Made by a program: the position numbers and the translations under genes
Part shown: in pieces, positions 33,635 through 47,890 of the stretch
How positions within the stretch are numbered: position 1 is the stretch's first letter
Layout: each line of letters opens with the position of its first letter
Notes under the pieces: model-generated
Database searches by the model: none
What the model was told of the DNA's origin: nothing
Seen by the model: the letters and a program-made list of their open reading frames with translations, nothing else
From: Citrus sinensis
Lineage: Eukaryota; Streptophyta; Magnoliopsida; Sapindales; Rutaceae
Assembly: GCF_022201045.2 (NCBI RefSeq)
Contig: NC_068556.1
Span: forward strand, 24,595,501-24,659,500
Direction: 5' to 3'
Length of the DNA: 64,000 nucleotides

Positions 33635-36172
33635 TTGAGGATGCGGAGCCACTGCAAGTGCTATAAAGTTCGACTTTTCTAAGTTTGAGACAGGCCGTAC
33701 GAGCGGAATCACTGATCAATGAGGAAAGAAAAGGCACATTGCTGGTTTATCTACATGGCTCAAAGTAAAACTGCTGCAACAATTCTTTTCAAATCTTTTA
33801 TTGCTTTGTGGGGAAGTATTTGGATGCGTTCATTGTACATGTACAGAGTTGATGTAGCTATAGAACTGGTTGGTGCATATTTATGCAAATTTGGGGATTT
33901 CTTTTTGTTGTCTGATATGCTACAATCTCGACTATTCTATAATATGTGAAGCAGCGATAGAGTTAATTGTATATCTTTTGCTTTTTGCTGCTTGCCAGCT
34001 TATTGTTACTATTTTATTTTACGTGACATGACCAACTCCATTATTGCTGTTTTGGTTTTGTCCAAAAAATTTCGATTCTTCGATGCTTTGGTTCTTTAGA
34101 AAATTGACAAACTCATGAAATTTATAAACTTTCTGCATCAATATATTCAGGAAAAAATGAAAACGTTAATTTCATATGTGAAGGAATTGTGATAAAGATT
34201 AGTTATACAACTTACTCCTAATCCGTGCTAATGAGTAAAGTAATCCACAAACCATAAGCACAAAATTATACAATTTTTCTTCAGAAGCTAGGTTTGTCGC
34301 AACCATTGCCACATTCTAATTTTGGTGCTTTCTTAGTAGTAGTGATTCAAATGTCATTCTTAAGCATCAAGTTTGTATATTCAATCAAAGCTCTACAACA
34401 TATGTAACATTTTCTTAGTAAACAATTCTCAGAAGAAGAAAAAAATAGACCCATATTTTTCACACTTGTTGAAGACATTTATTAGTAATTATAAGAAAAA
34501 AGAATAATATTTGAATAACTCAGGTCCATGTTCGATCAAGTTGAAAAATGGAACTAATAAATGGTAGAACAATATATTCGTTTCTAAAATCATAAACAAA
34601 TGATTACAAGCAATGAGTGAACGCTTAAAGTTATGGCATCAGGTGAGGGGCCTTACACGTAAACGACACCTCCAAAGAACCAACCAGAAAGGCCATGGAA
34701 ATGGGAAAAGGATGAGGAGATTTTTGTTAGAAATGAAGTGGATGAAAAATGGCGACATAAGCAATTTGTAGAAACATCTATACACTAATTGGCAAATGAT
34801 CACTTTTCGAAGATGTGGTTGAATAGGACAATGTGGGGGCCAAAGATTACCAATCTTCACTGGCGATTGCCACTTATTCTCCATCGGGTCAGACTCTATC
34901 TTCTTTGCCAAATCATCACTTTGATGTACAAAGAAATAATTGATTAATTCAAGACACAAGCAGTGAATATTCGACTCCATAATAAATGATAAAGAACTGT
35001 GCAAGCAACTCAAAGTTTGAAACTAATTCCCACTATAATGAGTCGAGAAGTTTACTTGTAGCATATATGCATGTTCGTTGCTTGCTTGTTATTGTATATC
35101 GTAACGTGATTGATCATTAATACTTTCTTCAGACATAATTCTGCAGTTACAGTTTTTAGCTTTTAGATGAAAAGTAAAAGAAAGAAGAATATTAAAAAAA
35201 AAAAAAAACCATTCTAAACGATATACTCTTAATAATACATCAAAGTTTTATGTGAAAAATCATTTCTAATAAGTATGCACCGCCAGCCAATGATAGTAAT
35301 GAAAAATACTGCAAAAACAGCATTGTAATAGAAATTAGCATTGTTCTAGTCTGTCTAGCCATTTGGCAAACACCATGATTATGTCTCAGAAGGTTAATGT
35401 TAAAGCACTTTCAAAAGATCTTTTTTTTATCGTTCGTTAGAGCATCTTCTACCTTAAAATGAACGCCAAGTTTGCTTTAATTCACACGTGTTTAAATAAA
35501 GAATTATTCTAGATATTATTGTAGTTCATGTGAGCATGTAGAAATGTAGAAAACATTGTCCTTATTTGTTATTTCATTATTTGACAAAATTTGGGGACAT
35601 GGGTGTAGTTTTTATTGTTATTTCTTGCTTGCTGCCATGAGTATGTAGCCACCGTGGACAAATAATACCTTGATGATGTTGTTTTGGTGAGAATTTTGTG
35701 TTTGAGATATAAAATTGAAGGATTGAGATTTTGTTATATCTTTTTTCTTGTGGTCTCACGAGTGAAGTCGGGGTGACAGATGTTTAATGGACAATGTTAT
35801 TTACACTTTAAAATATACTTTAAACACTTATAATTTATAATAAAAAATTTATATCACAAAAAATACTCATAAAATAATTTACTATAAAGAATAATGCGTT
35901 ATAATTAATTTAATATTTATACTCTTGACACTGGCGTTGGACACTATAAATATCTTTCATCTTTGATATCAATCCAACTTTCATTGTATATATAATTGAA
36001 ATGAGCTATCCTTAACACATATACAGTACTTATTTTTCCTCTGAATTTCTAAATCCATACAAATAAGCAGGACTTCTAGCGCTTCATATGAAGGAGGAGG
36101 AAACAAAAAAAGAGGGCAAGAGAAAAAAGTCCAGCATGCTGCCTGCAGGAACTAATAAGTATAATAACTACC
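33635..36172. other. Intergenic, no gene recognised
   Basis: Includes the PPR 3' UTR (to about 34000) and AT-rich spacer. A minus-strand frame at 34639-35013 lacks familiar motifs and was not called. Confidence 0.5.
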
Positions 36173-39100
36173 TTAACTAGACCCATACTTGAGCAATTCC
36201 CACCTGAATGGCCGGAAAATATAAAGAACTTCGGGTGAGCTTTTGAAGAGCAGTGCCACGCAAACACAGACAGCTGCAATGGCCACCATTGAGAGCATTG
36301 CAGGCCTGTATACCAGTGATGATCTCATGTTTCTATAAGCCACCTTCTGTTCACAAAACCTGCATTGCTGCTGCGTCACTTTGGTCATGATCTTTTCAGT
36401 CTGCAAGCTGAGAACTCGAGATGATTTATTCCCGTTCGACGGTTTCTGCTTGGAATCCCAGTCAACAATGCTACCAGGTATATCTAGGATCACACGCCCA
36501 CTTTCTGATGATTTCTTGTTGATTTTCCTTTGCACTAGATGGATATATGAGTGGTGGGCTCGCAGACTCGCATAATCATTTGGGGTCAAACCTGTGCTGT
36601 CTTGGGCACTCTTCCAAGCTTCTATCCCCACCTGAACAAGAACATTCATATAAGCACTATTGAAGAGGCCCAAACATGGAAAAATAAGAAGAAATTATGC
36701 AAAACCACAAATTCAATCAGAGATTCAGAAAGAGACAGAACGATACCGATCCAGGATCATCAGTTAAGGCATCCAACACATTCTCTGCATCATCCCTACA
36801 TGCTGCAACATGAAGTGGAGTCAATCCAGCCGGCCCAATAACATTGGGTTTAAAAATAAAGCCGCTGTGAGCCCTGTCCACCAGTTGCTTCTGCCGAGAT
36901 CCTGGTTTATCCAATACATTATCGGGGGCATAATTTAACAATAGTTCCACCATAGGCCTGCAATTTCTCCGGACTGCTTTGTGAAGGAGACCCATCTCTA
37001 ATATTGCAAGCTCAGAGGAAGTATGGTCTCCTGTATCAACTGTTCCGTCAAACAGAATGCCTAGGAGTTTCTTCACTACGGCGCACCAATCATGTTCCAT
37101 TGAGAATTCCAACAGCCACTTGAACCGTTTGAAAGGGAAGAAGTAGAAGTTGGGATGCAAGTGACCCAGCCTAAACTTCATGTGGCTTCTGTGAAGAAGC
37201 CAACCCATTTCATGTAAAAAGTCCAGCGCTTGATTCTTTACTTCTGTCTTCTCAGCAATCTTCTGGAAGTCGTCAGAAATCTCAGCAGCCTCAATTGCAC
37301 TCTCAAGCATGCAAATCTCAGAACACACTTCTTGCTCTGCAACTATAAATGGAACAAAGCTGCTGCTGAGACCATGATCTTCAACCTGATAGAATCAAAT
37401 GACAAAAACCTCACGTCAGACATATAAAAGGGGATATAGACAAGAATGGAAGATGAATAAACAATGATTTTCTAGTACCCAACCCCACTAGCCTTTTCTC
37501 TATTAGCCATCAGTCGATATCCTATTCAGATGTTGGAAACGAAATACATTAGTTTAAAAGAGCACAATGGCACGTGATGAACAAAGACTGGATAATTAAT
37601 CTCTGTATTCTACAACTTTGAATTCATGCTAACACCATACAAGGACTTCGGTTCATGATGAGAAACACCAGAAGATGCACAAACCTCAATGAATCCTCTT
37701 CCAAAGACATTTGGTATAGAGCAAGGGAAGCTGAGGCACTGGAGCTCATCATTCTCATTAACAGTATCAGCACCACCCATCAAGTCATAACATGTTTCCT
37801 GGACCAGATAACTTCCTTCTATGGCACAGAGTAACCTGAAATCAGAATATACTAAGACTTTTTAATTTTGAAGCAAATGGAATAGTTTCAAGAGTATTCC
37901 ATTATACTAATTTTAGAGAAAAAGAAAGACACTGAAACATGAGATGCTATTGTCTCCTATTCTACTCGGTACAACAACAGAAGTTAATAAAATGGTGCAT
38001 CCACAGAAGATGAAGATCACCTCGTGGTAGACCGAGAAAGATTGAAGCCTTTAACTACAAATTTAACTCTCTCTGACACAGGTACAGCAATTGGCTTGAT
38101 GCTTGAGATCCTGCAACTTTTATGGCTTTTAAGAAGTAAAGGTGTGTCTAAAACAACCTGACCTGCAGCACAGATGTAAAAATGAACAAAATGTTGTCTT
38201 ATACTTGCAGTACCACAGCAGAATTCTAAGTTTTCCCAGCTCAACATGAAAGGGGATTTCTTTAAAGCTCTTTCATCCCCCACGCACATGCGTGCTTAGA
38301 TAGACAGATAGATTGAGAGAGAGAGAGAGAGAGCAAACCATTATATATAAATGCCACAGAATGCTGCACCCTAGCATATAACCATCCTGTTCTCCAAAAA
38401 GAGTCATCAGAACCTTCAAGAAGCCTCCTCAAACTGGAGCCCAAATCACAACAAAGCTGTAAACAAAAGCAGTTAGAAAAACTAGTTGTCCTTTCTCTAA
38501 ACAAGAATCATCAAATCACTCTTTCAGGAACTATATAGCAGCATACCTCCTCCCAAGTGGGTTTACCCAGGCGAAGATATATTGTTAGTACAATACAGCC
38601 AGGCCTTATATAGCTCTCAATGTCTGTAGGACTGTGGGATAACCAATCAAGGATCTGAAAATAGAACATGTTCTACCAATTTTAGTTATCTATCAGGAAA
38701 ACTATCAAATAGAATTTTGCAGGCGAACAAGAACCTAGAAAATACCTGTCTTCGTAATAGAAGAGGGAAATCATTTGGGTCTTTCCCAAAGAGCTTGAAG
38801 ACAATCCGGTCTGTACGACTCTGTAAAATGAAAAAAGAGAGAGTGGTCAAGAGAAACAATCATTTGAGGCCTAGGTAATGATCATGGATACTTGTACCGA
38901 AGCATGCTTTATCACTATTGTCTCATTTAGAGTGCAACAGAACCAAGAACTTCAAACAATACTCCGGAATGACATTGTTGATACAAAATACAAAATATTA
39001 AAGAATCAATGTAGAGCTGAGTTTGAGCCATAAACAGTGGTCACCCCTGAAATGGAAATTCCATAAACTTGAGCATTCTGCTTGCCTCCTCAATATCCCA

Positions 39101-41661
39101 TTTCAATTAAAAGGTAAAAGCGACGATATGCAACTGTAATAAATAATGTACCTGAGCCTCTCCACTGGAACTAGATTGTGACTGGCTAGAAGTTGAATCT
39201 GAGTTAGCACTAGCCTGGGGGGGACTTGACTTGTTAGAGCCCGGATGTAACCATAAAGGGGAATAAAGAGATACAGGGCCTGGGTTTACAGGGGCATGAG
39301 ATAACTCTAGATTCTCAACACGTTCTTGTGAATCATCATAGACATTATTCAAATCAATATTACTCATCTTGCTCCTCCCAAACGTAGCTTCTGGTTCATT
39401 TGCTTTGGCTGAAAAGCTGCTTCTTGACGGAAACATCTCTATGGACTGGCTAGCTGATAGAGCTTGTACTCTTCCACTATGAGCATCATTGGTAGATATT
39501 TTTTTCTGCAATAAATCAGAAGCAGGTACAGTCCCACATTGGCCCACAGATCTCATTGGTTCTGAGAATCCAATGCGATTATCCGTCATACAGGCTGAAG
39601 TAGAGGGCCTAGAAGGTTCAGGACCAGTTGAAACCAGATCCGGTACCTTTTCAACATTCCCATTAGACGGTCCAGCATTCAGCAAGCCTTGGGATCCTTG
39701 CAACAACCCAGATAAGTTTCTTACATTGCTGGTACCAACTACACCAGCTAGGTTCCTGAACAGATGAGAAAGGAGATCCTGATCCTTTGTTTGATCAGAA
39801 TTATTTGCTGCAATTCATAGAAGGAAAAATCTGCGCAGTCAAAATATATATGCTACCAATGACAGCTGAAGCGGAAAGTGTTTGAGGAAAAGGTACACAT
39901 TGATGAACAGACAAAAAGGTAAAATGAGATTAAATGTTAGCACTATTACATGATTACAGGAATTTATAATATGAATTACCCTTCCAACCGTCCTAGATCA
40001 TATGGTATAGATTTGCCTAAAGATTAAGATAATAATCATGGGAGGAAACGGTGCACTATCAGATTACAGAGAAGTTGGCTGATCTATGGAAGTTATTATT
40101 GATTGAGGAAGATCAACAAAATGAACAATCCACATCAGGAAGCAAATAATTTAGAATATTCCTAAGACTAGGCCACAATCTTCAATAAACTGCCATCAAC
40201 AAAACAAAAGATGCGATCCTGACAGAAGACTACATATTGCATGGTGACTAGAATTTTAAGTGTCTATCTACAAACCAAGTACCATAGTGGATTTATGGTC
40301 CTTGAATATGTAAGATTTCTATGATAAATTTATGAATTCCAAAGTTTAACCATTATAGTCATTTTAAGATTTTGTATAACCTAATTAAAACAGTAGCCTT
40401 CTCTAAATTTCTGCACATGAGAATCAGTCAAAAACTCATACAGCATCTTCTGACACAAGGGTAATGGGGTGTAACTTGGCAAACCATGTGCTAGCAGTCC
40501 TCAATAATTTCATATGTAATCATAAGTGCAGAATAACACAATAGCAGTGATACCATCTACGCAACCTATTTCTGTCATCTTAGTGAAGCAGAAAAGTAAG
40601 AATCAGCAGATTAGATACTTACAGTGCATGTTTGAAAGTATCCTCAGCAGACTAATCAATAAATAGCTACTGCTCCTTTCATCATTCAGGGAGCCCCCAT
40701 TGACAACATTATCAGGATGTGTTTTCCTTCTTCGTTTATTATGGCCAGCCAACCGCCTCCGGCAACTTCTCTTCCCTTCATCAAACTCTTGAAGAACATG
40801 AAACCTGCCCATAAGTATAACCAAGTTGCATCTAACTGGAGAAAACTAAAAAAAATCCTTCTCTATCACAACAATCAACGCTGAATTACTCAAATTTAAA
40901 CAACATTAACAAATTATTACAGGTCGACAGAACTAATTTTGTTTGTTTTAACTCAGTGAGGATGTGCACAAGAAAGCAACTACTGATTTTAACCACGGTT
41001 GATTATTCACAAAAATTATGGACTTCCTTATTCATTTATCCAAACAAATATGGCCAAATAAGTAACCCACTCACCTGCTACACTGCTGGCAGAATCGCTG
41101 CATAACGTTTCCCACAAGTGCTTTAGTTGCCTTTGAATGCATATCACAAACCTTATGTCGCCGGTGGTAATCCTTGGCATTGCTTAGATCAGCCCTACAA
41201 TCCTCCACCTGACAAACCGCACGATTTGCAGTAGTCCCAACAATCTTAGTCTTCTTCCCACTCTTTGCATCCCCATCTGTTACAGGGTAAACCCGCCCAC
41301 CAAGCTTTAAATTAAGCAACCCACCTTGGTCATTAATTAATTCGTCATCTTCAACAACCACAACCCTCCTCCTCTTCTCCATTTCCCTCTTCCCTTTCTC
41401 ATTCCCAACATTATTATCCTCCGAACTAGAGGATGAACAATTCGACTGAGCCCCATTTGCCGGTATTTCAGGCCCAACGGGAAATAACTGCCGATTTCTA
41501 CAATCTGATGGTGCAGAATTCAAAGGGCTAGCAGTAAAAAGATCACCATCCCATTTCCAATCATTCAAATCCCATTCCAAGGTCTTTTTACCAACTGCTT
41601 TTAAATCCGACACCACCGGCCCATAAAAATTTTGAACCTTGCCCCCAAATTTAGCCTCCAT
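36173..41661 (-). CDS. SPL12: SBP-box transcription factor, SPL1/SPL12 class
   Basis: Plant-specific activator binding GTAC-core sites. Ten exons: 41075-41661, 40623-40804, 39152-39807, 38746-38820, 38547-38654, 38339-38456, 38021-38162, 37685-37835, 36747-37385 and 36173-36631. All keep frame, giving 1,038 residues, the size of the large SPL1/12/14 group. N-terminal motif [16 protein letters not shown] is typical of it. The SBP domain (about 148-225) has two zinc sites ([37 protein letters not shown]) and the nuclear signal [17 protein letters not shown]. The intron after QQCSR is conserved in the family. The C-terminal half has the large conserved region and ankyrin-like repeats ([36 protein letters not shown]). 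It ends with a hydrophobic helix [18 protein letters not shown]. No miR156 site was noticed, as expected for this class. SPL1 versus SPL12 cannot be settled here. Confidence 0.93.
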
Positions 41662-42700
41662 TAATTATGATTCCACAAAAAAGGGGATAAACAGATAAAC
41701 CAGATTCCAATTCAACCAACACAAGCACAAATAAGAAGAAGTACAAGAAGCGAATGAAGAAGAAAAAAAAAGGGATCAAACTTGTTTCCACAAGGCAGTA
41801 GCTTAACTACTCAGAAATTTGTTACTCAACATCCAGTCCACGGCCAAGGTAACCCGCAAGGCGAAAACAGCACATCGGCACATCCATGGATCCAAACAAG
41901 AGCTGCCCACATGGCCAAAATTTCCCACTAATCAACAGAAGCAAAGACCCCAGAATTGCAATATACTTGAAAGTAGCGAAATTTTACATCATAATAAGCT
42001 CAAGACAACAACTTTGAACTCAATAACTTCAAAAGCACACAACTTTCATGCAAAATTAGTAACCAAAAGTAAAAAATTAAAAAAGAAAGAAAGAAAGAAA
42101 GAAAGAAGAATAGCCTAGAAATTGCCCAGTTAGCCAGTAGTTCAACCTTTCTGACCTGAGAGAACTGCAGAAAAATTAGAGAGGAGAGAAACAGAAGGAG
42201 GAAAGCTAGGGAAATTTAGGAAAAAGTTAGGAAAGAGAAGAAGAGAGAGGGTATTGAAATTTAATATTTTTTTAAAAATAAATGCGGTTTTAGTGGAGAA
42301 AGAAAAGAGCAGTGTCAGAAGAAGTAAGTGTAGTACATAACATACAATACAAAACAGTAGGCGGCACAATACAATCCAATCCAATACAATACACTTTTTC
42401 TTTTTCTTTTTTCTTTTTTCAAAAGAAATTTGGTGGTTTTTCGTTTTATTATTATTTATTTGATTGACGCGAAGCAAACTTTTGGATTTTGGATTGGAAT
42501 CTAAGGCCCACCCACACACACACACACACACCGTGTCCCTCGCACTCAGTCTCGAGTCTCCCTCTCTCTCTCCCTCTCTCTCTCTAGAAAGAGCGCACAC
42601 ACACATGACACACCGTGACTTTGTTACTATCATTGTGAAAGCCGAAATAGGTGGTGAGTTTATAATACGTGTTAAATTGTCATTGGCAGGAATCCTTAAC
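41662..42700 (-). promoter_or_regulatory. SPL gene leader and promoter region
   Basis: Upstream of the SPL start codon. It has a (GAAA)n run at 42079-42106, a (CA)n run at 42519-42534 and a (CT)n run at about 42549-42587. CT/GA-rich tracts near starts are common in plant promoters and leaders. No TATA box or leader intron was fixed with confidence, and the open frames in this stretch come from the simple repeats. Confidence 0.4.
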
Positions 42701-44688
42701 TGTTTGTTGCGGTTAAACTGTTGGTTGTCTCACCGCGTCACTTCTGCTACCTGTCAGGCTGTCCCGCCCCTCTACGACGAGAAGAAGAGCAACGACTTTC
42801 ACTTTTTCAGTTTTCACATTTTAAGTTCACACCTTTTTTTCTTTTTTCTTTTTTTTTTCGGTTAAAATTTAAAAAAGTTAAAAAAAGTGGTACACTGCAT
42901 CTCACACGTTCCTAACAGAAACAGATTTGGATGCCACTCCTTTCACGTCGTTTGCCTCACAACAAAGTCTAAATCACTTTTTGTTTTCAAAAGAAAATCA
43001 ATTAAATCAGTGATTATTATTATTTAGTTAGTACATGACAAGCATTGAATGGTGATCGTATGCGAGCTGGTAAAATCGGTCATTCCATGTGAATAGGATA
43101 TAAATAAATGTGCATAAATAAGTAAAATTTGATATTATTATTAAATGAATTGAATACAAATTTGACATAATTTTTTATTGTATTAGAGGTTAAAATTCTT
43201 GACTTATTTATTTGATTAATAACACAATTATATTTTTTTATTCTAAATTAGTAACTGTTTGTTATGACTTTATTTAATAATCATAAATACTTATTTAATC
43301 CCTTAATCTCTTATCATATTTTTTGTTGGTATTTCGTTGTTTTTTTAATAGAGCTTTTGAAACTTAAATAAACTATTTTGTCTCTACTAACAAAAGTTTA
43401 AATTTTAGACTTTTGAGAGTACATGTTGAAATTTTTTTTAAAATGTTAAAATATCTCTACTTATTTGACAATTTTATTTTATTTTATTTTTCATAACATA
43501 ATTTTAAAAAACTTGCCTATTAAAGTAATTTCATAAATTTGTAATAAAAACTCTTATTGACAACCAAACAACTAATTTTTTTTTTTAGTAAAAACTCTAT
43601 TTATAAAAGCTCTTCTAATAAAAACTCTACTTAAAAAATTGTACCAAACAGAGCTTTAATTTAGAGGTTCTTATTATCAAAACTCAACTATTAGACATGA
43701 TTTTCTCTTTTTTTTTTTTGAAGAATTAACATATACACTGTTTCTTTCATAAAATTTTTATATATATTTAGAACGTCAATAGTATAAATGTGTAATATTT
43801 GGTGTGTGAGTGTCAATAGTGTACGAATATTTTATATAAATTTTGTTAAATATACAAACACTAAGCGGATTATTGGGTAATTGTTTATTTTTCGTATCGG
43901 GTTAGGGTTTCAAAATTTTGACCCAATTATTAAATGGGTCGTGTTTGGGTTGACCTAAATTTAACTCAGACACGAACATGACTTGATGACCCATTGTGCT
44001 AACTGTAATTGTATGAACATATTTTTAACTTAAGAAAAGATTAAAAAAGAAGAAGAAGAAGAAGCTAAATTAGTTTAAAAGATAAAATACAAATACTCGC
44101 TTATTCTTTGGCCGCAACGAACATTTGCTAATTAAGTGTCTATAAATTTGTAGTTATATATTTAATAGTTTATGGTTTCATTCTCATAGCTGAATTTACT
44201 TATGTCGGTGAATATAACAGTGAGCTACTACTAAAAGCACAACTGACTCAAATAGAAAATATAAACAAAAGTGATGAGTGTGACTGCAAATATTTGCGCT
44301 GCTGTAGTTCCGCAAGACTGTAAAGTCATCATATACTCACGGCAACAATATTGAGAATTGAGAGGAGGAAGGGAGCAGGACAAGGTGATTGAGACTATTC
44401 ATAGTCATCAGTTCGGTGGAGCCCTTATTTGTTTGATTTTTTTTTTTTGAATACTGATTAATCATCATATTACTGTATTACACAGATATTTATAACTGCT
44501 ATTATAGCAGATATATTACACTGATATTTACAATCAGAAATACATGATTGAGACTTATATTATTACATTGAATTCTGTGAAGTACATGCCCAGATAAATA
44601 ATCCCTTACAGAAAAGGGATGTCCATACTACACTCGTATTGCACGAGGGAGAGGAAATTTTTTAAAATATTAAACAAATAAGCACGTT

Positions 44689-44716
44689 AGCCCCCACAAA
44701 TACTTTTGTGGGGGCT
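44689..44716. repeat. Perfect 12-bp inverted repeat (hairpin)
   Basis: AGCCCCCACAAA, loop TACT, TTTGTGGGGGCT. The arm is GC-rich within AT-rich surroundings. Confidence 0.95.
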
Positions 44717-45278
44717 TGAACCGCTGCCCTCACAATGCTTGTTTGATTAGAAGAAAGAAAGAGATTTTGAAGCTACCACCCTTACTTTCCTAAAACTCCC
44801 TGTGGGACAAAAAGTTTGGCCTCTCACTACGCGACGCATTTAAGTAATTTTGTTAGCCAAACTTAAATGAATCAAGGGATTATAATTTACAAAAATCCAA
44901 ACTAATTATCTTTGTGATGGTGGTGGGTCATTGACTCATTGGTCAAGGTAGAAGATTGATTACCAGAAAAAAAAAACGTGGGTAAATTCAGATCAGATTA
45001 ATGTTGAGATTTGATTCTATTCTTGTAAATATCTTAGTCTAAAAAGAAGGAGATTATACTCAAACTAAAAAGCATTAGCTATCTGTATACCATGTATGTA
45101 TGAGGTTTCTTAATTAATTATGTTTTTTTTTAAAAAAAGTATAAAAGTAATTAGTTAATCACATCTTAGTTACATGTCAAAATCTTTCATTAACTAGAAT
45201 CTTAATATCAATAATAATAATAATAATTAAATAAGAAAAAAGAATTGAGAAAGTTTTTAACTGTAATTGGGGAGTCCT

Positions 45279-45280
<2 letters not shown>

Positions 45281-45308
<28 letters not shown>
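45281..45308. repeat. (AT)n microsatellite
   Basis: Uninterrupted AT dinucleotides. Confidence 0.95.
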
Positions 45309-45310
<2 letters not shown>

Positions 45311-46373
45311 CCAAATTAATCTTTACACAGACAGAGTGACAGAGATGCGAGAGTAGTGAAGCGGTGCAGTTGCATGCTTATGTCACCTCGTCCTGTACTA
45401 ATTCCGTTTATGTCATTTACTGATTCCGTTTTGCCAAGGGAAGACTACATATGGAGTATGGATTGGACTGTGGCCTTATGGTTGGCGACAAGAACATATC
45501 CTGTACTTACCAAAACAAGACGTGATGCCCTCCAAAATTAAAATTCTCTATCTACAAAATAGGGACCCTACTCTCATTACTATGAGTGTGTGTAGCTACA
45601 CTAGTAATAAAAAGCCAAAAAAAAAAAGGCTCATATTGAAAATATCCAATTCTTTTTTTTTTTCAACCAGAAAGATGCCGCTGTTGGTAATTTTGTTTCT
45701 CTTAAATCAATGTGTCTGTCAGCTGATGGGTCAGCCATCAATATCATCATTTTTTTTATTTAATTAGCTTATTTTCGATTTAGGATGGTAAATATTCCAT
45801 CATTATCATGATCCATGATGATCATGGGTACAGCAGCTTCAGCAGGTCTCTTTTTGTTCGCAATGACAGTCTCGAGGCTGCAGCACTTATCCATACACCA
45901 ATCATATTATACTTGGCATGGTGCGTCTCTGATAAATTGACGAGGAATTTACAAAACCTAAATGGAGATTTAGAATAGAATTAATCGTAGTACTATAACA
46001 TATGATCGATCATGATGCGGTCCCTGCAGACCAAATGGTTGGGCAGCTCACGTGAATGGTGGGTGCATTGTGCAAGGATGGAGCCAAAGGCATGTCCCTC
46101 TACTTTATTTATATATAACTTCTCTTCTCGTTTTAATTTATTAATTTTCTCTCAAGATTTTTTGATCGGGCTAGCTAGGGCCGTCGTCGTCGTCCTCCTA
46201 TTCCTATTCGGCTATTAATTAATCAACATTAATTGCTCTCCACTACCGCACACCCAGCAAGCACATGGGCGATGCCGCGATGGATGGATGCTTATACGGT
46301 CAACTTCAAACACATTGCTAGTCGCTAATGCTAAGGAATTAAAGTTGCTTCTCATCTAAACTTTAACCCTTTT

Positions 46374-46496
46374 ATATATATATATATATATATATTCTCC
46401 ATACCATCGAGCATGCATAAATGTTAGTTCATGAACAACTTAGTTCATCGAGCATAAATGTTTGTTCATTTTATATATATATATATATATATATAT
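46374..46496. repeat. Paired (TA)n runs
   Basis: Two TA runs about 75 bp apart. Between them, TTAGTTCATGAAC and CATCGAGCATAAATG-like motifs also recur, suggesting a small local duplication. Confidence 0.8.
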
Positions 46497-46895
46497 TAAA
46501 ATGAATATATGGGCATTGGTTTGGTCCCAATAGAAAAAAGCAAGTTGGCTGGTAATGAGGAAACGATAAAACAACAAGTGGCTCGGTTCATTCGCGATAA
46601 TTTTTAGGACAAATATTATTCTTCATTTTTTAGGACAAAGCTTGGCGTCACCTTCAAACCAATTTAGTTTTTGTCGTTCCCTTTTCATTATCTTTATGAA
46701 AAAAAAAGCCATAAAGGAAACTTGGGACCAAGAATAGGAAAGCTTAATTAATAGAAAGTGTTTTTTTTTTCCCCCCCCCCCCCCTTTCCATTTGACCGTA
46801 ATATCCATATTAATTGCAATAGCTTTAAATACTACATCTTTAATTTTTGAATAGTGACTCCAAAATTATGACCAACTAAAATATTGGGATAAATG

Positions 46896-47882
46896 TAGGG
46901 ATGGCAATGGGGAGGGGAGGGGAGGGGACCAATCTCCCCATACCCATCCCCGATATTTTGCATATGTCTCCGTCCCCTCCCCGTCCCCGTTAGAATTGCT
47001 TGAGAGAATCCCCATCCCCTCCCCGAATAATAACAGGGGATCCCCGAGGGTCCCCGGTCCCCGAATAACTAATAATTTAATATTTTTTTTTATTTTCGAT
47101 TTTAAATTAATCATATTAAAATAAACTCATACCGCTATTGTAAGCTCGTAACCAACTTTGACAGCACATTAAAGCCTCCAATGTGCTTGGATGAAGTTTG
47201 TTATGGTATGGGCTCACAACTCTACCACTAGTGTTAAAAGCTGATTCAGAAGCAACTGTTGTAATTGGAATTGCCAAAATATCTCTAGCAATTCGAGCTA
47301 ATGTAGGATACCTATAAGCATTTGTCTTCCACCAACTCAAAATATTAAAATCTTCCATCCGAGGTATAACTTTCTCATCCAAATATGAATCTAATTCATC
47401 TGCAACAACTGCACAATCTCCATTGTTTACATAATCATCAAAATCTGTCATCCATTTGGTTGCTTTCTTATAAGAATCCCCTGTAGATCTAGTAGAAGAA
47501 CTACTACCAGTATAATCAAAGCAATAAACAGTTGGTGAAAACTTCAATTAATACTCTTCAACTAATTCCCGGCAAAGGGTGACCACTTTCCCAACATACA
47601 ACTATTTTGATATTTATTATTTTTAACAATATTTATAATTTTGTTATTTATTTATTAGTAATTTTAAAAATAAAAATAAAATTAAAAATTAAAATGGGGA
47701 AATGGGTAGGGGATGGGGATTCCACCTCATCCCCGTCCCCTCCCCGAATAAAAAGTTGGGTAAAAAATTTTCTCCGTCCCCTCCCCGAAAAAAAAATTGG
47801 GTATAAAATTATCCCCGTACCCTCCCCGAATGGGGAAAATCCCCGAGGGTACCCGTCCCCGTGGGAATTTTTGCCATCCCTA
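46896..47882. mobile_element. hAT deletion derivative with 8-bp target duplication
   Basis: Flanked by perfect GATAAATG repeats at 46888-46895 and 47883-47890. Ends are inverted: TAGGGATGGCAA at the left and TTGCCATCCCTA at the right, followed by unusually G/C-rich sub-terminal repeats of GGGGA/TCCCC on each side. Total 987 bp. Inside, only the C-terminal dimerisation part of a hAT transposase remains. It could not move on its own but has the ends needed to be mobilised. Confidence 0.9.
47116..47547 (-). pseudogene. hAT transposase C-terminal dimerisation fragment
   Basis: 143 open codons. The conserved hAT dimerisation motifs are visible: ELDSYLDE, FNILSWWKTNAYRYPTLARI, ARDILAIPITTVASESAF and GRVVSPYHNKLHPSTLEALM, then CCQSWL. 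The BED zinc finger and catalytic core, which would add about 500 residues, are missing because the element is internally deleted. The open frame ends cleanly with a stop. Confidence 0.9.
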
Positions 47883-47890
47883 GATAAATG

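Larger units (their letters stand above)
42701..46895. other. Intergenic, repeats and hairpin, no gene seen
   Basis: Largely AT-rich. It contains a perfect 12-bp hairpin (44689-44716), TA dinucleotide runs at 45281-45308, about 46374-46395 and 46471-46496, and a C homopolymer near 46771-46784. Short open frames around 45356-46218 have no recognised motif. Confidence 0.45.

Noticed and set aside
34639-35013. 124-codon minus-strand open frame
   Set aside because: No recognised motif, no convincing splice partners, and AT-rich surroundings. Treated as chance.
42142-42633. 163-codon minus-strand open frame upstream of SPL
   Set aside because: Driven by GA/CA/T-rich simple repeats and lies in the promoter/leader. 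No protein-like features.
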